Assembly (NCBI RefSeq): GCF_000466385.1
Contig: NZ_KE952812.1
Coordinates: forward strand, 1 to 64,000
From: Aneurinibacillus aneurinilyticus ATCC 12856
Lineage (GTDB): Bacteria; Bacillota; Bacilli; Aneurinibacillales; Aneurinibacillaceae
Direction: 5' to 3'
DNA length: 64,000 bases
How positions within the stretch are numbered: the first letter of the stretch is position 1; each line of letters opens with the position of its first letter. This document shows, one piece after another, positions 6,694 through 14,947 of the stretch. The notes under the pieces were generated by a model. That model did no database searches. It was not told the DNA's origin and worked only from the letters and a program-made list of their open reading frames with translations. The translations under genes and the position numbers were made by a program.

Positions 6694-8262
6694 ATGAAAC
6701 AAAGACTAAAAAATATCGGATTATTTTTTCTTATCGTATCTTTGCTTGCCGGGATTATAGGGTGCTCCAATGTAGCCAATCAGACGGCAAATCATGCTGA
6801 CGAGAAAGAAATCGTATTAGCTGCACCACGTGATTTAGCTCCGGGGGAAAAGGATGCATATTACACAAGCATTATTACGTATGTTTGGGAACCGCTAGTG
6901 GGGATGGGAGAGAATGGTGAGCCGATTCCTGGCCTGGCTACGTCCTGGGAGATGGCGAATGGTGCGAAGGAATGGATATTTACTTTACGAAAAGGAATGA
7001 AGTTCCATGACGGTAAGCCGGTGAACGCTGATGCGGTTGTCACAAATTATAAGCGTCATTGGGAAGTCAGCCCTAAAAACTCACCTTTTTACACATTGGA
7101 TTTTAAAAAATCATATGCAGGGCTGCAAGCGATTGAAAAGGTAGATGAGCAGCGGGTGAAGTTTGTTTTTGAACAGCCGCAACCGACCTTGCTTTATGCG
7201 ATGGAGAACTTCGGAAGCCCGATATACAGTCCAGATTCATTTGCGGAGAACGGGGATTTTAAAGGAATACCGGCCGGTACAGGACCTTTCAAGCTGGTAT
7301 CCCATGAAAAAGATCATTATATGCTACTGGAGCGTAATGAGGAATATTATGGGGAGAAAGCCAAGGCAAAACAAATCCGAATTAATGTAATTCCGGATGC
7401 AGATACAAGGTTCTCGGCCCTGAAGTCGGGCGAGATTATGGGTGTGATTGATTTGGGAGCGATTTCGCCCGATCAGGCGAATCAGTTGAAGCAGAATCAC
7501 GATTTCTCTATATCCGTTAATAAATCAAGTGTATCCCATTATATCCATCCGAATGGAACAAAATATCCGTTTAATGATGTAAAAATGAGACAGGCGGTGA
7601 GTTTGCTGCTGGATAGAAAACAGCTTGTCGACTCTTTATACGGGGGGTACGCCACACCGACTGCGACAATGATAAATGCAATGTCTCCTTTTTATGTGGA
7701 GCAGCCGATTGAACACAGCCCTGAAAAGGCGAAAAAGTTAGCGAACGAAGTGTTACAAGGCAAAAGAAAATCGGTTACATTGATTGTTCCAAGCTATGGG
7801 ATTGATCGCTATCCGTATAAGGCACAAGCTGAATGGGTACAAGCAGTGTTAAAAGAAATTGGATTGGATGTTTCCATCAAAATTTTGGATGGCGCTGCTT
7901 TTAAAGAGGCACAGCGTACCGGCGACTATAATTTGGCTCTGGCTACACAGGGACTGCCGAATATGGACCCGTATACACTTTTGGCTAATTATATGCAAAG
8001 TCACGGAGCCAGCAATAAGAATTACAGCCTTGGCTATCAGAACGCGGAAGCAGATGCGTTGCTTAAGGATGTGCAGAAGACACTGAATATAGAAGAACGC
8101 AAGAAAATATACGGATGTCTATTGCAGATTGCAGCACAGGACTGGCCGACAATTCCGCTTTTCCATGATGCAACGCTTGTGTCTTCTAATGCAAAGCTAC
8201 AGGGGCTTAATGCTTTGCCATACGGGGTTACTTTGCCACAAATTGAGCGGAAAAAGGAATGA
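6694..8262 (+). CDS. Nik/Opp-type ABC transporter substrate-binding lipoprotein
   Basis: A 522-residue family 5 extracellular solute-binding protein. Residues 1-26 form a lipoprotein signal with lipobox I-I-G-C. The body has the family marks W-E-P-L-V-G, L-A-T-S-W-E, W-I-F-T-L-R-K-G-M-K-F-H-D-G-K-P-V and A-G-T-G-P-F. The start is set at 6694, after GGACAGGGGTT; an upstream in-frame extension to 6532 would begin inside the terminator. The first gene of an operon under a cobalamin riboswitch, it most likely binds cobalt or nickel, free or chelated; NikA-type proteins behind B12 riboswitches are predicted cobalt importers. The sequence alone cannot separate metal from peptide binding. Confidence 0.85.
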   Translation: MKQRLKNIGLFFLIVSLLAGIIGCSNVANQTANHADEKEIVLAAPRDLAPGEKDAYYTSIITYVWEPLVGMGENGEPIPGLATSWEMANGAKEWIFTLRKGMKFHDGKPVNADAVVTNYKRHWEVSPKNSPFYTLDFKKSYAGLQAIEKVDEQRVKFVFEQPQPTLLYAMENFGSPIYSPDSFAENGDFKGIPAGTGPFKLVSHEKDHYMLLERNEEYYGEKAKAKQIRINVIPDADTRFSALKSGEIMGVIDLGAISPDQANQLKQNHDFSISVNKSSVSHYIHPNGTKYPFNDVKMRQAVSLLLDRKQLVDSLYGGYATPTATMINAMSPFYVEQPIEHSPEKAKKLANEVLQGKRKSVTLIVPSYGIDRYPYKAQAEWVQAVLKEIGLDVSIKILDGAAFKEAQRTGDYNLALATQGLPNMDPYTLLANYMQSHGASNKNYSLGYQNAEADALLKDVQKTLNIEERKKIYGCLLQIAAQDWPTIPLFHDATLVSSNAKLQGLNALPYGVTLPQIERKKE

Positions 8263-9197
8263 CGGGTCGTCAAAAGCTTATCGGGAGCATCTGCACACTC
8301 CTAGGGGCATCTTTACTTGCTTTTGTTCTGGGAGTGATTGCCCCCGGCGATCCTGCACTTGAAGTGCTTAGTATGAATGGATTGAATGAACCGACAGAAG
8401 CGGAGATTGCGGCTAAAAGAGAGGAGCTGGGCCTTAATCTGCCTATCTGGAAGCAATATATGCACTGGTTGGGAATGGTTTTACAAGGTGATTTAGGGGT
8501 GTCGTATATTACTCAACAATCGGTGAGCGCAGAACTTATTCAGCGTTTACCGATTACATTATCCCTGGCATGCGGAGCGCTTGCATTTGCAATCGGCTTC
8601 GGTATTCCAGGCGGTATTATACTGGCAATGTTTCATAATCGATGGATCGACTATGCTGGAAGAGCGTGGATAACCATATGGACAGCGTTTCCCAGTTTTT
8701 TGAACGCCATTCTTTTTATTATTGCTTTTTCAGAGGTATTGCATTGGCTTCCGACGAGTGGATACGGCACGTGGCAGCATTTCATCATGCCTTCGATTGT
8801 ACTTGGATTGGGAACGAGTGCTGTACTTATGAGGTTAACGCGTGCCGCAGTATTGGATATCCTTCCTCAACAATATATCGTTACCGCAAGGGCAAAAGGG
8901 ATTCACATGTTCATTCTTATGCTGCGCCATGTATTATTGAATGCATTTATCCCGCTTATTACGGTAATCGGCAATTACTTTGGGGGTATTCTAGGCGGCG
9001 CTGTTATCGCAGAAGTTATTTTTTCGTTGCCCGGGATTGGCCGTTTTGCCGTAGAAGGGATTTTTCGGCGGGATTATCCGGTTATGCAAGGATATGTTCT
9101 TTTCATGGCTTGTGTGTATGTATTATTCAACACCGTTGTCGATATATTGTACGGACTCATTCATCCTCAATTGCGACGAAGTGAGGTGTTGAAATGA
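8259..9197 (+). CDS. ABC transporter permease (NikB/DppB-like)
   Basis: A 312-residue membrane protein with about six hydrophobic spans. The N-terminal R-Q-K-L-I-G-S-I-C-T-L-L-G span is followed by a long extracytoplasmic loop (R-E-E-L-G-L-N-L-P-I-W-K-Q-Y), usual for the B-type permease. The cytoplasmic EAA loop reads Y-I-V-T-A-R-A-K-G. It overlaps the lipoprotein gene by four bases (ATGA), so translation is coupled. It pairs with the permease that follows to form the membrane channel. Confidence 0.88.
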   Translation: MTGRQKLIGSICTLLGASLLAFVLGVIAPGDPALEVLSMNGLNEPTEAEIAAKREELGLNLPIWKQYMHWLGMVLQGDLGVSYITQQSVSAELIQRLPITLSLACGALAFAIGFGIPGGIILAMFHNRWIDYAGRAWITIWTAFPSFLNAILFIIAFSEVLHWLPTSGYGTWQHFIMPSIVLGLGTSAVLMRLTRAAVLDILPQQYIVTARAKGIHMFILMLRHVLLNAFIPLITVIGNYFGGILGGAVIAEVIFSLPGIGRFAVEGIFRRDYPVMQGYVLFMACVYVLFNTVVDILYGLIHPQLRRSEVLK

Positions 9198-10024
9198 TAG
9201 GTAAGGGAAAAGCCGGAGCATTTGCTGCTGGCTGTTTAGGCCTGATTGTTTTTGTCAGTCTGTGTGCTCCCTGGATAAGTCCATATGATCCTAATCAAAT
9301 CGATATGAGCAATCGTTTGATGTCTTTATCTGCTGCACACTGGATGGGTACAGATCAGTTAGGAAGAGATGTATATAGCCGTATATTGTACGGTGGACGT
9401 GTTTCCTTGCTATTATCGGGAGTAGCTACCGTTTCGACGCTTCTCGTAGGGTTTTGTATCGGCGTGCTGGGTGGATATTTTCGAGGGAAGGTGGATACTT
9501 GCTTACAAACAATCGTCCATATTTTTCAGGGAGTTCCCGGTTTGACAATGATGCTGGCCATTGTCGGCGTATTGGGGCCAAGCCTGAAAAGTTTATTTCT
9601 CGCGATTGTGCTTACTTCCTGGGCTGACTTTTCCCGTGTAGTACGGGGAGAAGTAATGAAAATACAAGTGGAGCCATACATAGAGGGCACCAGGGTGCTG
9701 GGTGCATCCGCGTTTTATATTATGATTGTTCATATTATTCCTTCTATCGCTGGTACGGTGCTCGTATTACTTACGATTCGGATGAGCCGTACATTGTTAA
9801 TGATTGCCTCCTTAAGCTTTCTCGGCTTGGGCGTACAGCCGCCTACCCCGGATTGGAGCGTCATGCTTAACGATGCAAGACCTTTTCTTCGTACGCAACC
9901 GCATCTTATGCTAGCACCAGGTATATGTATCACTGCCGTTTCTCTATCGTTTCAAATCATAGGAGATACGCTACGGGATCGATTGGATCCTAAGCGCATG
10001 CAGCGGGTGGAGGATATCGCATAA
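9194..10024 (+). CDS. ABC transporter permease (NikC/DppC-like)
   Basis: A 276-residue C-type permease. It contains H-W-M-G-T-D-Q-L-G-R-D-V-Y-S-R-I-L-Y-G-G-R-V-S, the hallmark of DppC/NikC proteins, and a cytoplasmic E-G-T-R-V-L-G-A-S segment as coupling helix. The end has F-L-G-L-G-V-Q-P-P-T-P-D-W. Its ATG overlaps the previous stop (ATGA). Confidence 0.88.
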   Translation: MIGKGKAGAFAAGCLGLIVFVSLCAPWISPYDPNQIDMSNRLMSLSAAHWMGTDQLGRDVYSRILYGGRVSLLLSGVATVSTLLVGFCIGVLGGYFRGKVDTCLQTIVHIFQGVPGLTMMLAIVGVLGPSLKSLFLAIVLTSWADFSRVVRGEVMKIQVEPYIEGTRVLGASAFYIMIVHIIPSIAGTVLVLLTIRMSRTLLMIASLSFLGLGVQPPTPDWSVMLNDARPFLRTQPHLMLAPGICITAVSLSFQIIGDTLRDRLDPKRMQRVEDIA

Positions 10025-10036
10025 AAGAAAGGAAAG

Positions 10037-10987
10037 ATGATGAAACCTTTACTTTCGTTCGAGCACATATCATGTTACTTTTCGACTTCATTTGGTGAAC
10101 TGCAAGCTGTTCGGGATGTATCACTCGATTTATATGAAGGAGAAATATTTGGATTAATAGGAGAAACAGGTAGCGGAAAATCAGTTTTAGGTTTAACTGC
10201 TTTGCAACTTTTGCCTGCAAACGCTCGGGTGACTGGAGAAGTAAGATTTGAAAATAAATCTTTACTGCAGTTATCCGAGAAAGAAATGAGGCACGTACGT
10301 GGCAAAAAAATTGCTCTTATTCCCCAAAATCCAGCCTCTTCATTAAATCCTGTACTAAAAATCCGTACACAGCTACGGGAAGCAGTACGTCACCAAAAAG
10401 AATTGAAAGATAAAGACGGGTACTTGGCCTCATGGCTGCAAGCCGTATCTTTCTCATATCCGATCAAGTTGCTTCAGTCATATCCCTTTCAGCTAAGCGG
10501 TGGAATGAAGCAGAGGATTCTAACTATAATGGGAGCGGCCGGACAGCCGAAGCTTTTAATTGCAGATGAACCGACAAAAGGGCTGGATGCCCCGGCGCGT
10601 CATGATGTTGTCGAAGCGCTACGGAATGTTTGCAGACAAACGGGTACTACGTTGCTCGTAATTACACATGATTTGCATGTGGCTCAAATCCTCTGCGATC
10701 GGATCGGTGTGATGTATGCAGGGCGACTGGTAGAAAGCAATGATACGGATTCATTGTTTGCTACACCCGGGCATCCTTATACGGAAGCTCTGCTCTTGGC
10801 ACGGCCGACAGCAGGAATGAAACCAATGGCTGGAGACAGCCCAAATTTGTTGCAAGTACCTTCAGGCTGTGCATTCCATCCGCGTTGTTCTTATGCAAGC
10901 GAAATGTGTGTTGAACAACTTCCACCATGGACTGAATATGGGCAGAAAAAATACGCGAGGTGTTTTCTTCATGCTCCAAGTACATAA
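10037..10987 (+). CDS. ABC transporter ATPase (NikD/DppD-like)
   Basis: A 316-residue ATPase. Walker A is G-E-T-G-S-G-K-S, the signature is L-S-G-G-M-K-Q-R and Walker B is L-L-I-A-D-E-P-T-K-G-L-D, followed by H-D-L. The C-terminal oligopeptide-type extension contains a Cys cluster (G-C-A-F-H-P-R-C-S-Y). Two ATGs lie in tandem (10037 and 10040); the second is better spaced from AAAGG. Confidence 0.88.
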   Translation: MMKPLLSFEHISCYFSTSFGELQAVRDVSLDLYEGEIFGLIGETGSGKSVLGLTALQLLPANARVTGEVRFENKSLLQLSEKEMRHVRGKKIALIPQNPASSLNPVLKIRTQLREAVRHQKELKDKDGYLASWLQAVSFSYPIKLLQSYPFQLSGGMKQRILTIMGAAGQPKLLIADEPTKGLDAPARHDVVEALRNVCRQTGTTLLVITHDLHVAQILCDRIGVMYAGRLVESNDTDSLFATPGHPYTEALLLARPTAGMKPMAGDSPNLLQVPSGCAFHPRCSYASEMCVEQLPPWTEYGQKKYARCFLHAPST

Positions 10988-11741
10988 TGTCTCTAAATAC
11001 ATTGAGTACGGTTTAGTACGAAAACGAAAAAAAGCGATTGTCAACAATACAAGCTTCTCCATACAAGCAGGGGAAACATTTGGCTTAATCGGAGAGAGCG
11101 GCTCAGGAAAAACAACGCTTTCCCGCATGGCAATAGGTTTGCTGCGACCGGACGAAGGAGCGGTTGAGTTTGCTGGATATGATTTGTATTCTGCTTCACG
11201 AGGTGATAGCAAGCTGCTGCGTCAAAAGATGCAAATGATATTTCAGCATCCGGATACAGCATGCAACCCGAGAAAAACGCTGCTGCAAAGTATAATGGAA
11301 CCGTTTGTGCTGCATCCGACTTTGCGAAAGGGAGATGACCATGAACAAATTGAAGAAGTGATGAACATGGTTGGATTGCAGCCAGAATTGCTGAGGCGCT
11401 ATCCTTATCAGGTAAGCGGAGGACAGATTCAGCGAATTGTACTAGCGCGAGCTTTATTGATGAACCCGGAATTCATTGTGCTGGATGAGCCAACATCGAT
11501 GTTGGATGTATCTGTTCAGGCGCAAATTCTACGGCTGCTCAAACACATACAGAAACAAAGAAAGATGACGTATTTGTTTATTTCACATGACTTGGATGTA
11601 GTAAATTGGATGAGCGACAGGGTGGCAGTCATGAAAGACGGGGAAATTGTAGAGACGGGAACAAGCAATAAGATTATGAAGCACCCCACCCATCCCTACA
11701 CGCAAAAGCTTGTGCAGGCATTCCTGTATACAGATAGATGA
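10971..11741 (+). CDS. ABC transporter ATPase (NikE/DppF-like)
   Basis: A 256-residue ATPase with Walker A G-E-S-G-S-G-K-T, signature V-S-G-G-Q-I-Q-R and Walker B I-V-L-D-E-P-T-S-M-L-D. The start at 10971 (M-L-Q-V-H-N-V-S-K) is chosen because it follows GAGGTG and aligns with family starts; an open extension upstream lies inside the previous gene. It overlaps that gene by 17 bases. It lacks a long C-terminal extension, as NikE does. Confidence 0.88.
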   Translation: MLQVHNVSKYIEYGLVRKRKKAIVNNTSFSIQAGETFGLIGESGSGKTTLSRMAIGLLRPDEGAVEFAGYDLYSASRGDSKLLRQKMQMIFQHPDTACNPRKTLLQSIMEPFVLHPTLRKGDDHEQIEEVMNMVGLQPELLRRYPYQVSGGQIQRIVLARALLMNPEFIVLDEPTSMLDVSVQAQILRLLKHIQKQRKMTYLFISHDLDVVNWMSDRVAVMKDGEIVETGTSNKIMKHPTHPYTQKLVQAFLYTDR

Positions 11742-11753
11742 GGTGAAAGAGTA

Positions 11754-12440
11754 ATGAGGGCTTCAGCAATGTGGATAGCAAATTGGGAAGCATGTGAATT
11801 GAACAGCCGTACCAAACAGGACGAAAAGGAAGAGGCGTATTGGCAAAGCCATGCTCCTATGTACGATGTGCGCAACCCTTTGGCGCCTTTTGCTATTCCT
11901 ATAATAGAGCAAATAACGTATCATTTACATTCGACAGATCATTTATTGGAGATTGGGGCAGGAACAGGCGGTTTTACACAGCTATTAGCTCCGTATGTTC
12001 GGCGGATAACCGTTATAGAGCCATCGGAAGCGATGAGAATACAGTTGCAGAATAATTGGCAGGAAGAGCACAGCGCTTCCCTTGATGTATTAGCATGCAA
12101 GTGGGAAGAGGCGGGAAACATATCGTGTGATGTCATTTTTGCTGCAAATGCATTTTACCGGATGCGCGATATGAAGGAATGTATTATTCGGATGAATGAA
12201 ACTGCGTGTAAAAGCGTGTTTCTCATCCAATCTATTGGAAAGCCGTACGCTTCGCCTATTATTGTAAAGCGAGGGGCAAGTACAGAACAGATGGAACGGG
12301 CCCATTTAATCTCGCATATTTTAGATGAAATTGGTATTGTCCATGAGTTTATCTCCTATCCGATTGTGCGAAAGGATGGGGGAAAGCATGAGGTTGCGCT
12401 TATTTCATGGAACGTAGAATTAAATGATTCTACAGAATAG
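11754..12440 (+). CDS. Class I SAM-dependent methyltransferase in the transporter operon
   Basis: A 228-residue protein. Motif I is L-L-E-I-G-A-G-T-G-G-F-T (about residues 64-75), followed by an acidic loop I-T-V-I-E-P-S-E-A-M, so the SAM site is complete. After it come D-V-I-F-A-A-N-A-F-Y-R and a C-terminal strand V-A-L-I-S-W. The ribosome site GAGGTGAAAGAGTA lies 12 bases after the NikE-like stop, so it is the last gene of the riboswitch operon. Its substrate is unknown; it could act on a corrinoid, metallophore or protein. The link to metal or B12 economy is inferred from the operon only. Confidence 0.8.
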   Translation: MRASAMWIANWEACELNSRTKQDEKEEAYWQSHAPMYDVRNPLAPFAIPIIEQITYHLHSTDHLLEIGAGTGGFTQLLAPYVRRITVIEPSEAMRIQLQNNWQEEHSASLDVLACKWEEAGNISCDVIFAANAFYRMRDMKECIIRMNETACKSVFLIQSIGKPYASPIIVKRGASTEQMERAHLISHILDEIGIVHEFISYPIVRKDGGKHEVALISWNVELNDSTE

Positions 12441-12530
12441 TGCTTCGGAAGGCAGGCACATTTGCCGTGTTACGCGAATATCATACCGCTCGAATAATCC
12501 TTATCCACCCAACAGACATCAATAACATAA

Positions 12531-12577
12531 AATAATCCCTAGCTACCAATTTTCAGGCGGCTGGGGATTATTTTTTA
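12531..12577 (+). terminator. Terminator of the transporter operon
   Basis: AATAATCCCTAGC pairs with GCTGGGGATTATT, with a T-run after it and A-rich sequence before it, so it can work in both directions. From here to 12730 nothing else is seen. Confidence 0.8.
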
Positions 12578-12730
12578 TTCCAGATCACTAGTGTTGCATT
12601 AAATCTTAGGGAGTATATTGACCCAAACGAACCCGAATTTGCACATGCCACAGACCATTGATATTCATAGATGAAGGAGACCGGAAACTGTCTTCTGTTC
12701 TGAAATACCCGAATGTTTTTTCTTGCTATT

Positions 12731-13621
12731 TTATACAGATTCGTCCTTTTTCCCTTTCCGTTTCTTCCAATACATAATTCCTGCTATGATGGCGCCAATG
12801 AAGAGGAGAAGAGGAGACGTGCCGACAATAACAACAAAAAGAACGGAAGCGCTATCTACCATGAATTTAATGCTATTCATAAACTGCTGTTTTGTTTTAT
12901 CCCATGTACTTACGGGATTGTCAGAAAGGGAGGGAAGGACAGCTTTATTTTCTGTCATATGAATAGTAACGGTTGCAAAGTCGCTTTGGTTCTTCAAATA
13001 TTTCATCTTGCCTTTAAGCTGCTCGATTTCTGTTTGAACCTTGTTTACATCTTGCGCAATTTGAAGCAGATCTGACGTTTTTTGTGCGTTTTTCATTAAG
13101 CCGAGCAGTTGTTTCTCTAACACCTGCTTCGACGCAAGCCTTGCTTCCAGATCGATATACTCTTCTGTTACGTCACGTCCCTGTATCGTACGGTTGGCTA
13201 CTTTAAGCGCTAGTTTCTCTGTTTCCTCCAGGAAGGCATTGAATTTAGCGTTAGGAATACGAATACGGAAATTGCCGTTCAGCAGACTATTTTCTTCTCC
13301 CTGATTGTATGAGTTTGCTTCCACAATGTATCCATTCATTTTTTCCACTAGCTGGGTTAGCGACTTTTGCGATGTTGCAAGGTCTTTGACATTTAGGCTA
13401 AGTTCTGCTTGATACACCATCATCGCGGCCATTCCGGCCGATTTTTTTTCTGATGGAGCAGTATTTGGATTTTTGCTGTCGGCAATTTCAGTTATCTGGC
13501 TTTGGCTCGTATCCGCCATTGAACTGTCTGGGTTTTGATTTGATGCTCCGCATCCTGCAATTAGAAGAATAGAGATCCAGCCTAGTATTATCCATATGTT
13601 GTATCTGCTTCGATTTGTCAT
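12731..13621 (-). CDS. DUF4349-domain lipoprotein
   Basis: A 296-residue protein. Residues 1-24 form a lipoprotein signal with lipobox L-I-A-G-C. DUF4349 follows: a Y-Q-A-E-L-S-L-N-V-K-D strand, a G-Y-I-V-E-A-N-S-Y turn, R-I-P-N-A-K-F-N-A-F-L and a coiled-coil E-E-Y-I-D-L-E-A-R-L to about residue 215. A C-terminal membrane span (about 255-280) ends in K-K-R-K-G-K-K. The start at 13621 follows GGGGGAGAACA and is preferred over an ATG 30 bases upstream. It is likely surface-anchored; the role is unknown. Confidence 0.75.
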   Translation of the reverse strand: MTNRSRYNIWIILGWISILLIAGCGASNQNPDSSMADTSQSQITEIADSKNPNTAPSEKKSAGMAAMMVYQAELSLNVKDLATSQKSLTQLVEKMNGYIVEANSYNQGEENSLLNGNFRIRIPNAKFNAFLEETEKLALKVANRTIQGRDVTEEYIDLEARLASKQVLEKQLLGLMKNAQKTSDLLQIAQDVNKVQTEIEQLKGKMKYLKNQSDFATVTIHMTENKAVLPSLSDNPVSTWDKTKQQFMNSIKFMVDSASVLFVVIVGTSPLLLFIGAIIAGIMYWKKRKGKKDESV

Positions 13622-13655
13622 TGTTCTCCCCCTGTAGTTTATTTGTTCCAATAAA

Positions 13656-13926
13656 TGGATAGTTCTATTCTATCATCTTGTATGACTTGTTCATACATGC
13701 ATCTATATACATCTGGTTTAATAAATCGATAAACTTTTGTGGTAGGAGGTAAGAAAAAACGGAGAAAATCAGAGACTAGAAAAAGATACGCAGGTTTTTT
13801 TCCTGTCGAGGTGCAGGACGTACTAATTTGTCCATCTTGAACTATACACGGCTAGAGGCGTGTCAATTCTGAAAATGATGCCAGTATGTTACCGACTCTG
13901 CCAGTATAAAATAAGCAGGACACGTA
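13656..13926. other. Intergenic region without a gene
   Basis: No open frame with a ribosome site is seen on either strand. GCCAGTAT occurs twice (near 13880 and 13900). Nothing else stands out. Confidence 0.6.
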
Positions 13927-13955
13927 TTGATTTTTTAACTATACTATCATACAAT
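13927..13955 (+). promoter_or_regulatory. SigA-type promoter of the pirin gene
   Basis: TTGATT (13927-13932) and TACAAT (13950-13955) are 17 bp apart, about 36 bp before the start codon. Confidence 0.6.
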
Positions 13956-13990
13956 ACTTATATAAAGTAAGTTAATTAAGGAGGAATTTC

Positions 13991-14698
13991 ATGATTACGA
14001 TATATCCGGCAGCTTCTCGTTATTCTACAAATCATGGCTGGTTGCAAAGCAACTTCAGCTTTTCGTTCGCTGAATATTATGATCCGAATAACCTGCAGTT
14101 CGGTCCACTGCGTGTATTTAACGATGATATCGTTCAGTCGGGAACCGGGTTCGGAGCTCATCCGCACCGTGAAATGGAGATTGTATCCATTGTGCTTAAG
14201 GGACAGCTTAAGCATGAGGATAGTACCGGGAATACGGAGGTGCTTGTTCCGGGAGAAATCCAGCGCATGAGTGCAGGCACTGGCATTGTACATTCCGAAT
14301 TTAACCCATCTGATACAGAGGATGTGAATTTTCTTCAGCTATGGTTTCTTCCAGATAAAAAAGGACTGGAACCATCGTATGAGCAGTTTGCATACGATCA
14401 GGATGCTCTGCACAATCAGCTGTTGCCAATTGTATCGAACAGACAGGAGGGCGAACATCGTGTCGCACATATTCATCAGGACCTGACACTGTATTTATCC
14501 AAATTGGATGCTGGCCGTACGATTTCATTTACTCAGTCAACAGGACGCAGAATCTACGTGTTTATTATCGAAGGAGAGCTTGAACTCAATGGAGAGAAAA
14601 AGCTTGCAAAACGGGATGCGGCACGTATTACCGATACATCTTCTCTGGAGTTAAAGGCGCATAGTAATACGCATTTTATGCTAATTGATTTGCCGTAA
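13991..14698 (+). CDS. Pirin-family bicupin (YhhW-like)
   Basis: A 235-residue protein with an N-terminal pirin cupin: F-G-A-H-P-H-R-E-M-E-I-V-S (metal ligands H-x-H), S-A-G-T-G-I-V-H-S-E-F-N (H and E ligands) and N-F-L-Q-L-W. The C-terminal cupin half has R-R-I-Y-V-F-I-I-E-G-E-L. YhhW-type members oxidise quercetin in vitro; their natural substrate is unclear. An optimal ribosome site (AAGGAGGAATTTC) precedes the ATG. It is a single gene. The repeat element starts about 17 bases after its stop. Confidence 0.85.
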   Translation: MITIYPAASRYSTNHGWLQSNFSFSFAEYYDPNNLQFGPLRVFNDDIVQSGTGFGAHPHREMEIVSIVLKGQLKHEDSTGNTEVLVPGEIQRMSAGTGIVHSEFNPSDTEDVNFLQLWFLPDKKGLEPSYEQFAYDQDALHNQLLPIVSNRQEGEHRVAHIHQDLTLYLSKLDAGRTISFTQSTGRRIYVFIIEGELELNGEKKLAKRDAARITDTSSLELKAHSNTHFMLIDLP

Positions 14699-14714
14699 AG
14701 AAAAAAATCCTATC

Positions 14715-14936
14715 ACACCTGTTGATTATCCAGTATGATCCAGAGTGGATCGTCACCACACCGTGCCCCAAACGAGCGTCGGTTTGTCTTCCGCATCAAG
14801 AGGCCCAGATGTTTTGCCGGTCCGGCCCTGGCGCCAAAAAGCGGCTGTGTCTCTTCCTTGTGAGAAAAAGACGAGGGAAGACGCCGACGCGTGCATTTTT
14901 TATTCCAATGTATGGGTAATTAACAGGTGTGATGCG
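14715..14936. repeat. Inverted-repeat element, about 220 bp (MITE-like, longest copy)
   Basis: The left end ATCACACCTGTTGATTATCC and right end GGGTAATTAACAGGTGTGAT are inverted repeats with two mismatches. The left arm matches the 2691-2815 copy in reverse over about 70 bases. It contains no credible gene, but has a GATCC-AGAGT-GGATC sub-hairpin. It sits between the pirin and germination genes. Confidence 0.7.
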
Positions 14937-14947
14937 AACCTTTTGGA

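Noticed and set aside
12713-13075. Plus-strand open frame of 120 codons
   Set aside because: It is antisense to the DUF4349 lipoprotein gene and has no homology-like features.
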